Shown here one piece after another: positions 27,878 to 36,981 of a stretch of 64,000 bases of DNA (positions within the stretch are counted from its first letter, which is position 1; each line of letters begins with the position of its first letter). The notes under the pieces are model-generated. The model saw only the letters and a program-made list of their open reading frames with translations. It did not search any database and was not told the DNA's origin. A program made the translations under genes and the position numbers. This stretch comes from Spirosoma terrae (GTDB lineage Bacteria; Bacteroidota; Bacteroidia; Cytophagales; Spirosomataceae), in the NCBI RefSeq assembly GCF_010435915.1, contig NZ_JAAFZH010000019.1:1-64000 (forward strand). The letters are read 5' to 3'.

Positions 27878-28200
27878 CGATTGTTCCGTTTTCGTGGCAT
27901 CTGATTCCGCAAACTATCCGGCGAAACTGCTTTCCTGTTGGGTTGCGTAGTATTGGAACCAGCCGGTGAAGCGGCCCGATTTTTCTTGGTGGTCGGTGGT
28001 ACGTACATATACGCTCGGGAAGCACCTTCGTCGTCAATCGTCATGCTATTCGGATTGCTCGTTGTTGGGCGTTCGCCTTCGGATAGATAACCGGTGCCGG
28101 TAGAGGCCGTCGAGCCACCGCTTTTGCCGCCTGTAGTGGATTGGGCCGTTGCCAGGTGAAGGCCACTGAGTACAGCAGCAATGGTTAGTAGGGTTTTCAT
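27874..28200 (-). CDS. Small secreted Ser/Thr/Pro-rich protein of unknown function
   Basis: 108 residues. A clear signal peptide (MKTLLTIAAVLSGLHLATAQ) is followed by a low-complexity, basic, probably disordered chain rich in Ser, Gly, Thr, Asn and Arg, ending in RKRNNR. No recognisable domain and no cysteine. The stop overlaps the DUF1501 stop on the opposite strand. I do not recognise a family; the signal peptide and frame length support a real gene. Confidence 0.6.
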   Translation of the reverse strand: MKTLLTIAAVLSGLHLATAQSTTGGKSGGSTASTGTGYLSEGERPTTSNPNSMTIDDEGASRAYMYVPPTTKKNRAASPAGSNTTQPNRKAVSPDSLRNQMPRKRNNR

Positions 28201-28262
28201 AGGTTAGTAAGTTTTGTTTGTAGTCGTAAACACGTAGCAGCAGGCATAAGTTTACAGAAACA

Positions 28263-28310
28263 GTTAGACAAATTTCCGTGTTTGTTAGACAAAATGCTTA
28301 TGTTTGTTCT
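28263..28310 (+). promoter_or_regulatory. Operator-like repeats upstream of the Xre-RES pair
   Basis: GTTAGACAAA occurs at 28263-28272 and again at 28284-28293, exactly 21 bp apart (two helical turns). The second copy lies in the perfect palindrome TTTGT-tag-ACAAA (28281-28293), and a degenerate inverted half TTTGTTCTA follows near 28303-28311. The sites end at the antitoxin ATG. They fit autoregulation by a Xre antitoxin, which is inferred and not shown. Confidence 0.5.
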
Positions 28311-28694
28311 ATGATTGTTCAAGACCGTACAGCCCTGGTTTTTTCGGCCCTTAAAGGTATTCCGGCTACTCGTTTTTTCGAGATCGCCGATCTGACCGGC
28401 TATAAACGCGAACAACTGGCCGAAGTATTTGATACGTCACTGAAAACATTTCAACGCTACGAGCGGGAAAAAAAGAAACTGAATCCGCAGGATAGCGAGA
28501 AAGTATTGAAAATTATGGCGCTTTTCCAGACGGGAGAGTCTGTTTTTGGCTCGGCTGATGCCTTTCGGCGCTGGATGGATAAACCCGCTTATGGGCTCGG
28601 CAATCAGATACCTTTCGATTTATTGCATACATCGGGTGGTATTGACCTGGTGATGGATGAGGTAATTCGCATTGAGTACGGCGATCTGGCCTGA
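28311..28694 (+). CDS. Xre-type antitoxin with MbcA/ParS toxin-binding domain
   Basis: 127 residues from ATG 28311; a GTG 33 bp upstream was rejected because it lies inside the operator repeats. The N-terminal helix-turn-helix-like region (FFEIADLTGYKREQLAEVFDTS, about 20-41) precedes the C-terminal toxin-binding domain. That domain has ALFQTGESVFGSADAFRRWMDKPAYGLG and IPFDLLHTSGGIDLVMDEVIRIEYG, which match the family ending in which the tail blocks the toxin active site. It is followed 26 bp later by the RES toxin, so the pair is a type II toxin-antitoxin operon. Confidence 0.93.
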   Translation: MIVQDRTALVFSALKGIPATRFFEIADLTGYKREQLAEVFDTSLKTFQRYEREKKKLNPQDSEKVLKIMALFQTGESVFGSADAFRRWMDKPAYGLGNQIPFDLLHTSGGIDLVMDEVIRIEYGDLA

Positions 28695-28720
28695 CATAAA
28701 CCCGTTTGCGCTTTCGCCTG

Positions 28721-29170
28721 ATGCTTGTTTATCGAATTACAAAAGCCGTTTATGCTGATCGACTAGTGGCTTCGGGAGGAGCCGCCCGCTGGAATAGTCG
28801 TGGGCAATTCGTTCTGTATACCGCAGCGACACGGGCGCTGGCCTGTCTGGAGAACGTAGTACATCGGAGTGGTGAAGGCTTGCAGGAAACGTTTCGGGTG
28901 ATGGTCATTGACGTACTGGATGCCATTTTTGTTGAGACGATTACGCTCGATACGTTGCCCGCCGACTGGTTTGACTTCAACCAGTATGATAGCTGTCAGC
29001 GACTGGGGAGTGAGTGGTTACGTAGTGGTCGGTCGGCCGTACTACGGGTACCATCGGCTATTATCCCGAACGAGTGGAATTATCTGCTGAATCCCGCTCA
29101 TCCTGACTTTCCCCGTATTCAACTGATACGTACGGAGCCTTTTCTGTTTGATCCAAGAATTAAATCCTGA
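28721..29170 (+). CDS. RES-domain NAD+ phosphorylase/ADP-ribosyl toxin
   Basis: 149 residues from ATG 28721; an in-frame TTG at 28706 would add five. RES motifs are present: VYRITKAVYADRL with Arg5, RWNSRGQFVLYTAATRALACLENVVH with the conserved Arg, Tyr and Glu, and PSAIIPNEWNYLLNPAHPDF with the Ser. Characterised RES toxins (MbcT, Res from Pseudomonas) deplete NAD+ by phosphorolysis or hydrolysis. The product is neutralised by the adjacent Xre antitoxin. Both genes look intact. Confidence 0.92.
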   Translation: MLVYRITKAVYADRLVASGGAARWNSRGQFVLYTAATRALACLENVVHRSGEGLQETFRVMVIDVLDAIFVETITLDTLPADWFDFNQYDSCQRLGSEWLRSGRSAVLRVPSAIIPNEWNYLLNPAHPDFPRIQLIRTEPFLFDPRIKS

Positions 29171-29235
29171 TCGAATTATCAATACGTTGCGTATGCGCCA
29201 GAATATTTCTGTCAAAATCGGGAGTCTACTAACTC

Positions 29236-29536
29236 ATGCCTGATACCATTAAGTCGTACGACTGGAACCCCGATCCATACCGTTGATTTTATTCCTATTT
29301 CTATCGAGTCTGATACGCTGTTGTTCATTAACAAGAACCGAGTCCACTTCTTTGATCCGCACGGCGAGTACGATGGATGGGTGCTCTTATTTACCGATGC
29401 TTTTTTTGCTCAGCATCGGTCGGATAGCCACTTTCTACGTAACACCATTCTGTTTCATGATTTACTGGATATTCCTACCATTCAACTGAATCAGACAAAG
29501 ACAGACCTTACCCTGATTTTAAATCAGTTGCGGTAA
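29236..29536 (+). pseudogene. AraC-family regulator, N-terminal remnant
   Basis: An open stretch in the 29321 frame reads GTPIHTVDF, IESDTLLFINKNRVHFFDPHGE and DGWVLLFTDAFFAQHRSD. This is the style of the N-terminal cupin/arm domain of AraC regulators, where a hydrophobic line of this sort precedes VHFFD. An ATG at 29236 opens a different frame that stops after 16 codons. The usual cupin start is therefore lost by a deletion or frameshift, and no helix-turn-helix domain follows before the stop at 29536. Probably non-functional. Confidence 0.6.
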
Positions 29537-29586
29537 GAACTGGCCGGTCCAAAATTCAGGCATTTTATGAGATATCGTTTTGAATT

Positions 29587-30945
29587 TTAATCATTTTTTC
29601 TCTTCCCTATACGCGTATTGCCATTCATCGTAATCAGCATCCGATCCACACTTCCAGATGAATCCTTTTCAAACCAGATACGGATGCTTTCCTGTAGCTG
29701 ATCAAAAAAATGAGTTTCATCTTCCGCCACCAGCACCGATCGAGGCCCCTTAGCAGGGTAGACTATTAATTGACCATCTTCCACTTTCACCTGGATTACC
29801 AGGTGTGGTTCACTTATTTCGTAGGTTCCTCTATAAGACATCAAGATCGATTCCGGCAGGGTAATCGATCTTTTCTGAACAGGTAGCTCATAGGGCTGCT
29901 CATAGATGACGGCCAGCAAGCCCTTAGTCAATTCAGCGAGCGCGGGCGTCTCAATATTGGCCAGCAAAATGATACACACATCATCGGCTGGCAGGCGAGC
30001 GATGTTACTTCGAAAACCGAAAATACCTCCGCTATGACTAACAACCCGCTGACTATACACCGTATCGATCATCCAGCCCAAGCCGTATTGATGGCGAATA
30101 GGCCGATAGGCTTCCGTTTGCAGGTTAACACCGATGATCTGATGACGCTGTATACCTTGATGAAATCGGTATAGGTCCTCAACTGTGGAATAGAGCGAAC
30201 CGGCCGAAAACGAGACTGATGAATCGACAATCGGGGCTTCCTGAGTGTACTCTTTACCTGTTTGGGCGTAATAACCGGTGGCCCGCTTGTCGGGGTTTAC
30301 CTGGCTAAAATCAAAACCACTATGTGTCATTTGTAAGGGACTCAATACATACTGGTTGAGGGCTTGTTGATAGCTCATCTGGGTGACCTTCTGGATAATA
30401 TAGCCCAGCAGCGAATAGCCAGAATTACTATAGTTCCAATTCGATCCTGGTGGGAAATCTAAGGGCTTATCCCGGAACAGAGCCAGCATTTTAGCTTCCG
30501 TGGCAGGCTGGGTGGCTTGCTGGAGCATAAACTCCCGATCCTGGGTATAATTATAGATGCCAGCGGTATGAGCCAGCAGGTCCTGGATGGAGATGCTATC
30601 CCCATGCGGATAATTGGGACAAAATTGACTAAGCTTATCCTGTAAAGTTAATTTTTTGAGTTCGACCAATTTTAAAACCAGCGTTGCGGTCAATGTTTTG
30701 GTGATCGAAGCAATTTGGAAGATGGTTTGGGGTTCGTTAGTTGCGTTCAATTTACGGTCTCTAAAGCCATAGCCTTTTTTGAGTAGGATCTCTCCCTGAC
30801 GACTTACCAGAACAGACCCGTTAAATTCATTGACGTTGAGGTAGGCCTGCATTAACTCATCGAGCTTGAGGGCTTTCGATTGGCCAACTGCATTCAGTGA
30901 GCCGGTAAGCAGTATCAGGATATATACTTTACAAAATAGGTTCAT
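29587..30945 (-). CDS. Serine hydrolase, beta-lactamase/penicillin-binding-protein-like
   Basis: 452 residues with a signal peptide (to about VGQ, residue 22). Class C beta-lactamase fold motifs: Ser80-Ile-Thr-Lys83 (nucleophile SxxK), Tyr172-Ser-Asn174 (YxN) and HSGG near residue 304 in place of KTG. A short beta-rich C-terminal extension follows (about 370-452). Such secreted enzymes are often esterases or D-amino acid peptidases rather than true beta-lactamases, so I do not infer resistance. Its start lies 282 bp past the SusD stop of the next locus, behind that locus's terminator. Confidence 0.92.
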   Translation of the reverse strand: MNLFCKVYILILLTGSLNAVGQSKALKLDELMQAYLNVNEFNGSVLVSRQGEILLKKGYGFRDRKLNATNEPQTIFQIASITKTLTATLVLKLVELKKLTLQDKLSQFCPNYPHGDSISIQDLLAHTAGIYNYTQDREFMLQQATQPATEAKMLALFRDKPLDFPPGSNWNYSNSGYSLLGYIIQKVTQMSYQQALNQYVLSPLQMTHSGFDFSQVNPDKRATGYYAQTGKEYTQEAPIVDSSVSFSAGSLYSTVEDLYRFHQGIQRHQIIGVNLQTEAYRPIRHQYGLGWMIDTVYSQRVVSHSGGIFGFRSNIARLPADDVCIILLANIETPALAELTKGLLAVIYEQPYELPVQKRSITLPESILMSYRGTYEISEPHLVIQVKVEDGQLIVYPAKGPRSVLVAEDETHFFDQLQESIRIWFEKDSSGSVDRMLITMNGNTRIGKRKND

Positions 30946-31161
30946 CTTTATCCTAATTACCTAAGTTTTGAAGTCTCAAAATACGTTCTTACTTGAGACT
31001 ACTCTGTACAACCTCTTTCTACGATTTTTTCTGCGTCGAAAACGGCAAAATTGCTGAACACTGGGATACAATTGAAGCGATTCCAGCCAAATCGGAGTGG
31101 AAAAATACGAACGGGAAGTTTTAAAAAAGGTAAAAAAACGTATCGACTGTTCGATAGGCAG

Positions 31162-31213
31162 CTCGTTAAAAAACAAGCCCCACTGCGAACAGTGGGGCTT
31201 GTTTTTTAACGAG
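31162..31213 (-). terminator. Long perfect hairpin terminator of the second SusC/SusD operon
   Basis: A perfect inverted repeat with 24-bp arms and a 4-nt loop (cgaa), with a GC-rich centre (GCCCCACTG) and A6/T6 flanks. It lies 15 bp downstream of the SusD stop. The symmetric A/T tracts would allow termination from both strands. Confidence 0.9.
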
Positions 31214-31227
31214 ACTACGTGCGGATG

Positions 31228-32898
31228 TTAGTAGCCCGGATTCTGAACCAGATAGCCGGGCAGGTTTGAGGCCCCGTCGATGGCGGTTTGGGGAATCGGG
31301 AAAATACGTTTCTGTGGGTTGACATCCGTTTTCTCGGTCCATGTGCCTTCGAATTTGCCGAACCGGATTAGGTCTGTACGACGTACCATTTCCCAGTACA
31401 ATTCGAACCCACGCTCGCGCAGCAGCAAGTCGAGGTCCATGCTGGCCAGCGCCGGTGCTGGTTTATTCCGGGCCGCTCGAACAGTGTTTACATCCGCAAG
31501 TGCCGACGCAGCATCATTACTTTTCCGCAGTTTCGCTTCCGCCCGCATCAGATACACGTCGGCGAGCCGGACAATCGAAATATCGGCATCGCCAAAGTTC
31601 CGGCCCGATTGTGACTTCTTGCTGAACTCATACTTGAGTACCCGATAGCCCGTACTGTAATCGCTGCCGGCTACGGAAAAATCAACTTTTTCGGTGAACA
31701 CAACGGGCGTAGTGGGCCGGTTACGGGTTACGTTGAATAGTTTCCCAACTCGATAGTTCGCACCACAGCGTACAAAGGCACCGTTCACCCGAATCAACCC
31801 ATACTGAACACCTCGTAGAATGCCCCGGTTCATGTTAAAGTTGTCAGCAGCAATGCAGGAGTCGGCCGGGATGGTCCAGTTCTGCTGATAAAAGCGAGGA
31901 TCGATACCCGCCGGGTCCTGTGGTGCGTAGGCTTTCACCCAGGTCTGGTAAAAGTCGGGCGTAATGGCGGGGCCGTCCGTGCCATTGGCAGCTGGATAAG
32001 CCGGTAGCGGGAACTGATCGCCCGAGAGTGAGAAATACGCCAGTCGATTATGACCATTTAATTCAGCGCGTTGATCGACGGCGAAAATCAGTTCTTTGTT
32101 GTCGTGGTTATCCGAATTGAAGATCGAAAAATAATCCTTTGCCAACTGATATTGTCCCGAATTGATAATCTTGTCACTGTATTCGACTACCTTATCCATA
32201 TCTTCGGGCTTGAAGGTAATCGACGTAGCATAGCGGTCTCTGTACACAGCCGCATTCAGGTACAGCCGAGCCAATAAGCCCCAGGCGCCCCCTTTCGTCA
32301 ACCGTCCTGGGCCAACGGTAGTTAGCAAGTCAGGTTCAACTGCGAGCAGCTCATTTTTTATGTATTCCAGCGCCTGTTCGCCCCGTAGCACTTCCGAGAT
32401 ACCCTGAGGGGAGTCTTTTTTAAAGGACAGTCCGAATAAATCGAGCAAGACCATGTTGTAGTACGCCCGCATCCCCCTTGCTTCAGCAATATATACTTTC
32501 CCATTAGGGTCGTTTATGGTTGGTAACGTATTGATGGCCGTAATGGCTCGGGAAATACCCTGCGTCAGAAAAAGCCAGGTATTCCGCAAATTCGGATCGG
32601 TGCTCGTTTGTGTATGCTGGTGTAGCGCCAGGTAAATACCATTGTCACCCCAGTCCGTGCCGCCCCGATAGGGGAGAATGGCTTCGTCCGTCGAAATTTC
32701 CTGAATCGTAAAGTAGTTCGTATGCAGGAAAATGTCGGGCAGGCGCGCATAGACGGGGGCCAGATTGCCATCGGCCGCCTGTTTGTCGGTCAGGCCGGTT
32801 ACCGACGACTCATCCAGTACGTTTTCGGTAAGATCAGTACAGCTGTTTAAGAAAAGCAGACCAGCCAGAGCCAGCGAGCTAATGAGTATCTTTTTCAT
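31228..32898 (-). CDS. SusD/RagB family nutrient-binding lipoprotein (second locus)
   Basis: 556 residues. Lipoprotein signal with LLFLNSC (Cys20). SusD features: long TPR-like helices and the C-terminal ending RIFPIPQTAIDGASNLPGYLVQNPGY, the PIPQ...NPGY ending also found in the first SusD. It starts 8 bp after the SusC stop. There is no glycosidase, lyase or sigma/FecR pair in the same unit, so the ligand is not suggested by neighbours. Confidence 0.95.
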   Translation of the reverse strand: MKKILISSLALAGLLFLNSCTDLTENVLDESSVTGLTDKQAADGNLAPVYARLPDIFLHTNYFTIQEISTDEAILPYRGGTDWGDNGIYLALHQHTQTSTDPNLRNTWLFLTQGISRAITAINTLPTINDPNGKVYIAEARGMRAYYNMVLLDLFGLSFKKDSPQGISEVLRGEQALEYIKNELLAVEPDLLTTVGPGRLTKGGAWGLLARLYLNAAVYRDRYATSITFKPEDMDKVVEYSDKIINSGQYQLAKDYFSIFNSDNHDNKELIFAVDQRAELNGHNRLAYFSLSGDQFPLPAYPAANGTDGPAITPDFYQTWVKAYAPQDPAGIDPRFYQQNWTIPADSCIAADNFNMNRGILRGVQYGLIRVNGAFVRCGANYRVGKLFNVTRNRPTTPVVFTEKVDFSVAGSDYSTGYRVLKYEFSKKSQSGRNFGDADISIVRLADVYLMRAEAKLRKSNDAASALADVNTVRAARNKPAPALASMDLDLLLRERGFELYWEMVRRTDLIRFGKFEGTWTEKTDVNPQKRIFPIPQTAIDGASNLPGYLVQNPGY

Positions 32899-32906
32899 GG
32901 TGAATG

Positions 32907-35900
32907 CTAGAATGTCAGATTAAGGCCAAATACAAAGGAGCGGGCTTTCGGATAGCTCAGATAGTCGATTCCGTACGATGAGATACCGTTGACTGTTCGG
33001 TCGGTGTTCACTTCCGGGTCAAATCCGTCGTATTTGGTGATCACGAACAGATTTTGCCCCGTTGCCGATAACCGAATGTTCGATACCCAGCGGTTCAGTC
33101 CAATCAGACGAGGACTCAGGTTGTAGCCTAAGGTCAGGTTGTTTAATCGGAAGAACGATCCGTCTTTCAGGTATCGCGTCGACACGGGTGCCGCGTTGTT
33201 GATTGATTCATTCGGCTCACCAACAGCCGACGCCGGGCCGTTTAGTCCTTTCACCAGACGGGCTTTAAAGAAAAACGCGTTGGCGGTGTTATCGTAGATC
33301 TTATTGCCGGATACGCCGTTAAAGTTGGCCGTCAGGTCGAATCCTTTATAGGCCAGACTGGTGTTGACGTTAAACTGTTTGGTAGGAAGCGCACTGCCCG
33401 CAGCAATCCGATCTTTATCGGAACCGCCAATGCCATCGCCATCCACATCCAGGAAAATATTAACCCCTTTGTCGTCGATGCCCAGGAATTCGCGGAGGTA
33501 GAACGTACCGATGGGCTGCCCATTCACGTAGCCATTAATCGTAGCTGACGTAAGACCATTACCCGATGCGGAACCGGAGGTGATCACCGTATAGGGCGAC
33601 TTATTCACTACGTTGTTAATAAAGGTCATGTTACCCCCAATGTCGAACCGGAAACCGCTATTGCTGGCGTAACGATAGTTCAGTGCCACTTCAACCCCCT
33701 GGTTGGTAATGGTCATGCCCGGTACGTTCGTCCAGTACGTAGCAGCTGGCTGGATAGGGTCGGAAGGAATCACTTCCAGCAGAATTTTGCCAGAGATTTT
33801 CCGGAAATAATCAAGGCTACCCGTCAATGCGCCTTTAAACAGGCCAAAGTCAAGACCGATATCCGTTTGGGTCGATACTTCCCACTGGATATCGGGGTTG
33901 GCCAGACGAGTATAGGTTGTTCCGGCGGGATAGCTGGTTGAGTTGTCGAGTGGGTAGCTGGTTGAGGCCGAGGTACTGGACGTAAACAGGGCTTGGGTAA
34001 TTTTGGATGGGATTTCCTGGTTACCCGTTTGGCCCCATCCGGCGCGTAGTTTCAGATCGGTGAATGGTCCCGATTTCAGGAATTCTTCTTCCGATAAACG
34101 CCAGCCTGCCGAAAACGAAGGGAATACGCCATACTTGTTATTGGCGCCAAACTTACTCGATCCATCGGCCCGAACGGTTGCCGTCAGCAGATACCGATCA
34201 TTGAACTGGTAGTTCAACCGGCCAAAGAACGACTGTAGTTCATTGTCTATGGCGAAACCAGCAGGTCGGTTGTTAGCCAGGGTCAGGTCCTGGCCAAGAC
34301 TCGGATTGTTGATGGGTTCAATGGGCGAAATCGGAAATTTATTGATACTCCAGGTACGTTCCCGAAGCATAAATTTCTGGTAGGAGTGCCCTGCCAAAGC
34401 CGTCAGATTGTGTTTGTTCCAGGCTTTGGTATAGGTAAAATAGTTTTCAACCAGAATGTTGCGGTTCGTATTGTAGGTGCTTTCAAGGCGTCCATCCTGC
34501 TGGGGTATCGCACTGGCCAGCGATTGCTGATCGCGATTCGAGCTGGCGTTGTCTATACCAATGTTCAGCTTGTAAACCAGATCTTTGTTGAATTTATACG
34601 ACGGTGATACGCTGGCTACAACCCGGTTAATGGTCGTAATGTCTTTTTGTAGCTTCAACGTAATGAGCGGATTCGTGAATGCCTGATAGCGGGCCGGTTC
34701 TCCGTTGGCGTCGTAGGCCGGATAGGTCGGGTTGGCCGACAGGGCCGCCCCAATAACGCCGTCGAGTGCCGGACGGTTGGTAACGGTTTGGGTGGCCGTC
34801 AGGTTTATGTCCAGTGACAGACGATCCTCGAGAAATTTCTGGGAGGCATTGAACCGGCCGGTATACCGTTTCAGCGAACTTCCTTTGATAACACCTTCCT
34901 GATTTTGTACGCCCACGGATCCATAGAAGGTTAGTTTTTCGGCACCGCCACTGAAGGCAATATTATGATCCTGCGTAATGGCGGTTCGGCTGATTTCTTT
35001 CTGCCAATCGGTCGAGGCTTTCTGATCATCGAGGGTACCGCCCAGGGCGACTACCTGTTTCCGGAACTCATCGGCCGAGAAAAGAGGAATCGGTCGGGCT
35101 ATGTTTGAAATACCCACCGACGAAGACAGTGTTAAGTTCGAGGACCCGGCTTTCCCTTTTTTGGTCGTGATCAGAATAACACCATTGGCGCCCCTGGCTC
35201 CGTAAATGGCCGTTGCTGAAGCATCCTTCAATACGTCGATGGATTCGATGTCCTGGGGATTCAGGAAGTTCATCGGGTTGCCTGTTCCGCCAGTACTTGA
35301 ATTGTCGAGCGGAATCCCATCGAGCACAAATAGGGGGGTACTGCCGGTTCGAACACCACCAGGGCCACGTACCGTAATGTTCTGACGGCCACCGGGTTCA
35401 CCACTGGCCGATGTTACGTTCACACCGGCTACTTTTCCCTGGAGCAACTGTTCGGGCGAGTTTACAATCCCCCGGTTGAAGTCACCGTTCTTCAGGGTAG
35501 TCATAGCCCCGGTGGCGTCCTTTTTCGTTGTGGTGCCGTAGCCAATAACCACCACCTGTGCCAGCTCGGACGAGGATGATTTCAACGCTACGTTCAGGGT
35601 TGTTCGCGTCCCCACTGTCAGCTCCTGCGAATCAAAACCAATAAACCCAAATACTAATACCGCATTGGCGTTAGGAATCGAAATCGTATAGTTACCATTG
35701 GCATCTGTACTGGTTCCGCGTTGGCTCCCTTTAAGTACTACGTTACAACCGGCTAAGGGTTCTCCGGTGGTGGCATCCGTTACACGCCCGGTAACAGTAA
35801 TGTCGGCGATGACGGACGACCGGATTGACATAATGCCCGTTTCCTTGTCAGGATAGTGAGTTGCCCAACCAGTTGTACTACGGGTGGTGAGTAGTACAAA

Positions 35901-35951
35901 CGCCAGGCCAAATGCAATTTTTAGCGGTGGTGAAGTAGACATGTTTTGCAT
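32907..35951 (-). CDS. SusC/RagA TonB-dependent receptor (second locus, no STN domain)
   Basis: 1014 residues. Signal peptide, then a carboxypeptidase-like domain (TVTGRVTDATTGEPLAGC), plug (VVVIGYGTTTKKDATGA, SIDVLKDASATAIYGARG) and barrel with the C-terminal aromatic residue Phe. No STN domain, unlike the first SusC, so no FecR-type signalling is expected. ATG at 35951 is used; Met4 or Met5 could also serve. A near match to the TAnnTTTG box (TACTTTAG) occurs upstream, weak. Confidence 0.95.
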   Translation of the reverse strand: MQNMSTSPPLKIAFGLAFVLLTTRSTTGWATHYPDKETGIMSIRSSVIADITVTGRVTDATTGEPLAGCNVVLKGSQRGTSTDANGNYTISIPNANAVLVFGFIGFDSQELTVGTRTTLNVALKSSSSELAQVVVIGYGTTTKKDATGAMTTLKNGDFNRGIVNSPEQLLQGKVAGVNVTSASGEPGGRQNITVRGPGGVRTGSTPLFVLDGIPLDNSSTGGTGNPMNFLNPQDIESIDVLKDASATAIYGARGANGVILITTKKGKAGSSNLTLSSSVGISNIARPIPLFSADEFRKQVVALGGTLDDQKASTDWQKEISRTAITQDHNIAFSGGAEKLTFYGSVGVQNQEGVIKGSSLKRYTGRFNASQKFLEDRLSLDINLTATQTVTNRPALDGVIGAALSANPTYPAYDANGEPARYQAFTNPLITLKLQKDITTINRVVASVSPSYKFNKDLVYKLNIGIDNASSNRDQQSLASAIPQQDGRLESTYNTNRNILVENYFTYTKAWNKHNLTALAGHSYQKFMLRERTWSINKFPISPIEPINNPSLGQDLTLANNRPAGFAIDNELQSFFGRLNYQFNDRYLLTATVRADGSSKFGANNKYGVFPSFSAGWRLSEEEFLKSGPFTDLKLRAGWGQTGNQEIPSKITQALFTSSTSASTSYPLDNSTSYPAGTTYTRLANPDIQWEVSTQTDIGLDFGLFKGALTGSLDYFRKISGKILLEVIPSDPIQPAATYWTNVPGMTITNQGVEVALNYRYASNSGFRFDIGGNMTFINNVVNKSPYTVITSGSASGNGLTSATINGYVNGQPIGTFYLREFLGIDDKGVNIFLDVDGDGIGGSDKDRIAAGSALPTKQFNVNTSLAYKGFDLTANFNGVSGNKIYDNTANAFFFKARLVKGLNGPASAVGEPNESINNAAPVSTRYLKDGSFFRLNNLTLGYNLSPRLIGLNRWVSNIRLSATGQNLFVITKYDGFDPEVNTDRTVNGISSYGIDYLSYPKARSFVFGLNLTF

Positions 35952-36299
35952 ATAGTTCTAAAAAATTAACAGAGGATTATAAGACAAAAAAAAGTCCCTA
36001 AAGTACAATATTATTATTGATAAATGGGAGAACTATTTGAAAGGAGCGCAAGTTGGGCAATCCATTTTCGTTACGTTAGTGTCGTGACACAATTTAACGA
36101 TTCGGTAACAATTCGAACGGGTTAATCCGTTGGGGGCCAGTAGACTACTAAAGGGTAGAGTAGTGCTGATTAAGAATTTGTTATGAAAAAGGCCGTCCGG
36201 GTGCATCCGGACGGCCTGGTGTGGGAGAAGGTAATTACGTATACCCGATTATTCGTTTCGTCTAATTCGTTGCGTTGACTGACAGAGCTAGTTTAGCCG
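35952..36299. other. Intergenic region upstream of SusC with a terminator of LytTR
   Basis: 348 bp. Contains the terminator-like hairpin at 36183-36218 and AT-rich sequence near 35960-36060 that must hold the SusC promoter. No ORF or RNA gene seen. Confidence 0.5.
36183..36218 (-). terminator. Hairpin terminator downstream of the LytTR gene
   Basis: Arms AGGCCGTCCGG (36190-36200) and CCGGACGGCCT (36207-36217), perfect, with a six-base loop and a T-tract on the minus strand (AAAAA at 36185-36189). It is 80 bp past the LytTR stop and separates it from SusC. Confidence 0.75.
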
Positions 36300-36647
36300 T
36301 TAATTATACGACTGAAACCGATCCAGAATCTGAGCCGCCCTGCGTCGGGATACAGAGTGGAAATTGCCATTCCGTAGTCGTAGATAGACGGTTTTGGTAT
36401 TCACTTTAACCAGATCCTGTACCCAGGCAGGGTTGATAATTTCGGATTTACTGATCCGGATAAAATCAGGAATCTGCTCTTCAAACCATTTTAGCGTCTG
36501 GCACACTAACAAAGGTTTGGAGCTATTATCCAGATGGACAAATGTATAGTTACCGTTTCCTTCCAGCCGGGCAATGGACTTAATGGTATGAAGGGCTGAA
36601 TAGCCCGGAAGACGAAGCGATAGATCTGATGCTGATTGGGTGTTCAT
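36300..36647 (-). CDS. Solo LytTR DNA-binding domain protein
   Basis: 115 residues from ATG 36647; a TTG 36 bp upstream was rejected. The whole protein is a LytTR domain (ALHTIKSIARLEGNGNYTFVHL, FEEQIPDFIRISKSEIINPAWV, then VYLRLRNGNFHSVSRRRAAQI) with no receiver domain. It may act as a small constitutive or protein-controlled regulator. It lies upstream of the second SusC/SusD genes on the same strand but has its own terminator. No partner kinase in the immediate neighbourhood. Confidence 0.85.
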   Translation of the reverse strand: MNTQSASDLSLRLPGYSALHTIKSIARLEGNGNYTFVHLDNSSKPLLVCQTLKWFEEQIPDFIRISKSEIINPAWVQDLVKVNTKTVYLRLRNGNFHSVSRRRAAQILDRFQSYN

Positions 36648-36981
36648 ACTCGTTTTATAAAAGACACAAATGGTCTGTTTCAAGATCGATGGTACTTATG
36701 TAGCAATGTCAGACGGAGTGCCCTACACCAAGTCACTTAAGAATGGTGTATTAATCTTGAAATATGTGTTTTTGATGAAATAGAATTGTATTTCATGTGG
36801 ATGCTACTTTTCAGGGCTATTGGCAGGGTTTTATTTTTGATGAGCTATTTCTCGGGCGATTAGCGCCTTTGTACGGTATTATTTCGCTTTTCTCCTGAAA
36901 AAATCGTATATTTGTCTATAGAGCGGTTTGCGCGATTGTGTGAGCCGGAATAGTAATTTTCTGCGAAACTCCAACTTGAAT
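36648..36981. other. Intergenic region between LytTR and gyrA
   Basis: 334 bp, divergent. Besides the gyrA promoter box at 36907-36914 I see no gene. The region near 36700-36800 is AT-rich. Confidence 0.5.
36907..36914 (+). promoter_or_regulatory. Candidate Bacteroidota -7 box of gyrA
   Basis: TATATTTG matches the TAnnTTTG consensus exactly, 68 bp before the gyrA ATG. I saw no convincing TTG -33 element at the usual spacing. Confidence 0.45.

Noticed and set aside
29587-30945. Beta-lactam resistance gene
   Set aside because: The SxxK/YxN motifs are shared with many esterases and peptidases and the KTG box is absent.
36928-36981. Upstream TTG extension of gyrA
   Set aside because: The 18 extra residues show no homology and overlap the promoter region.
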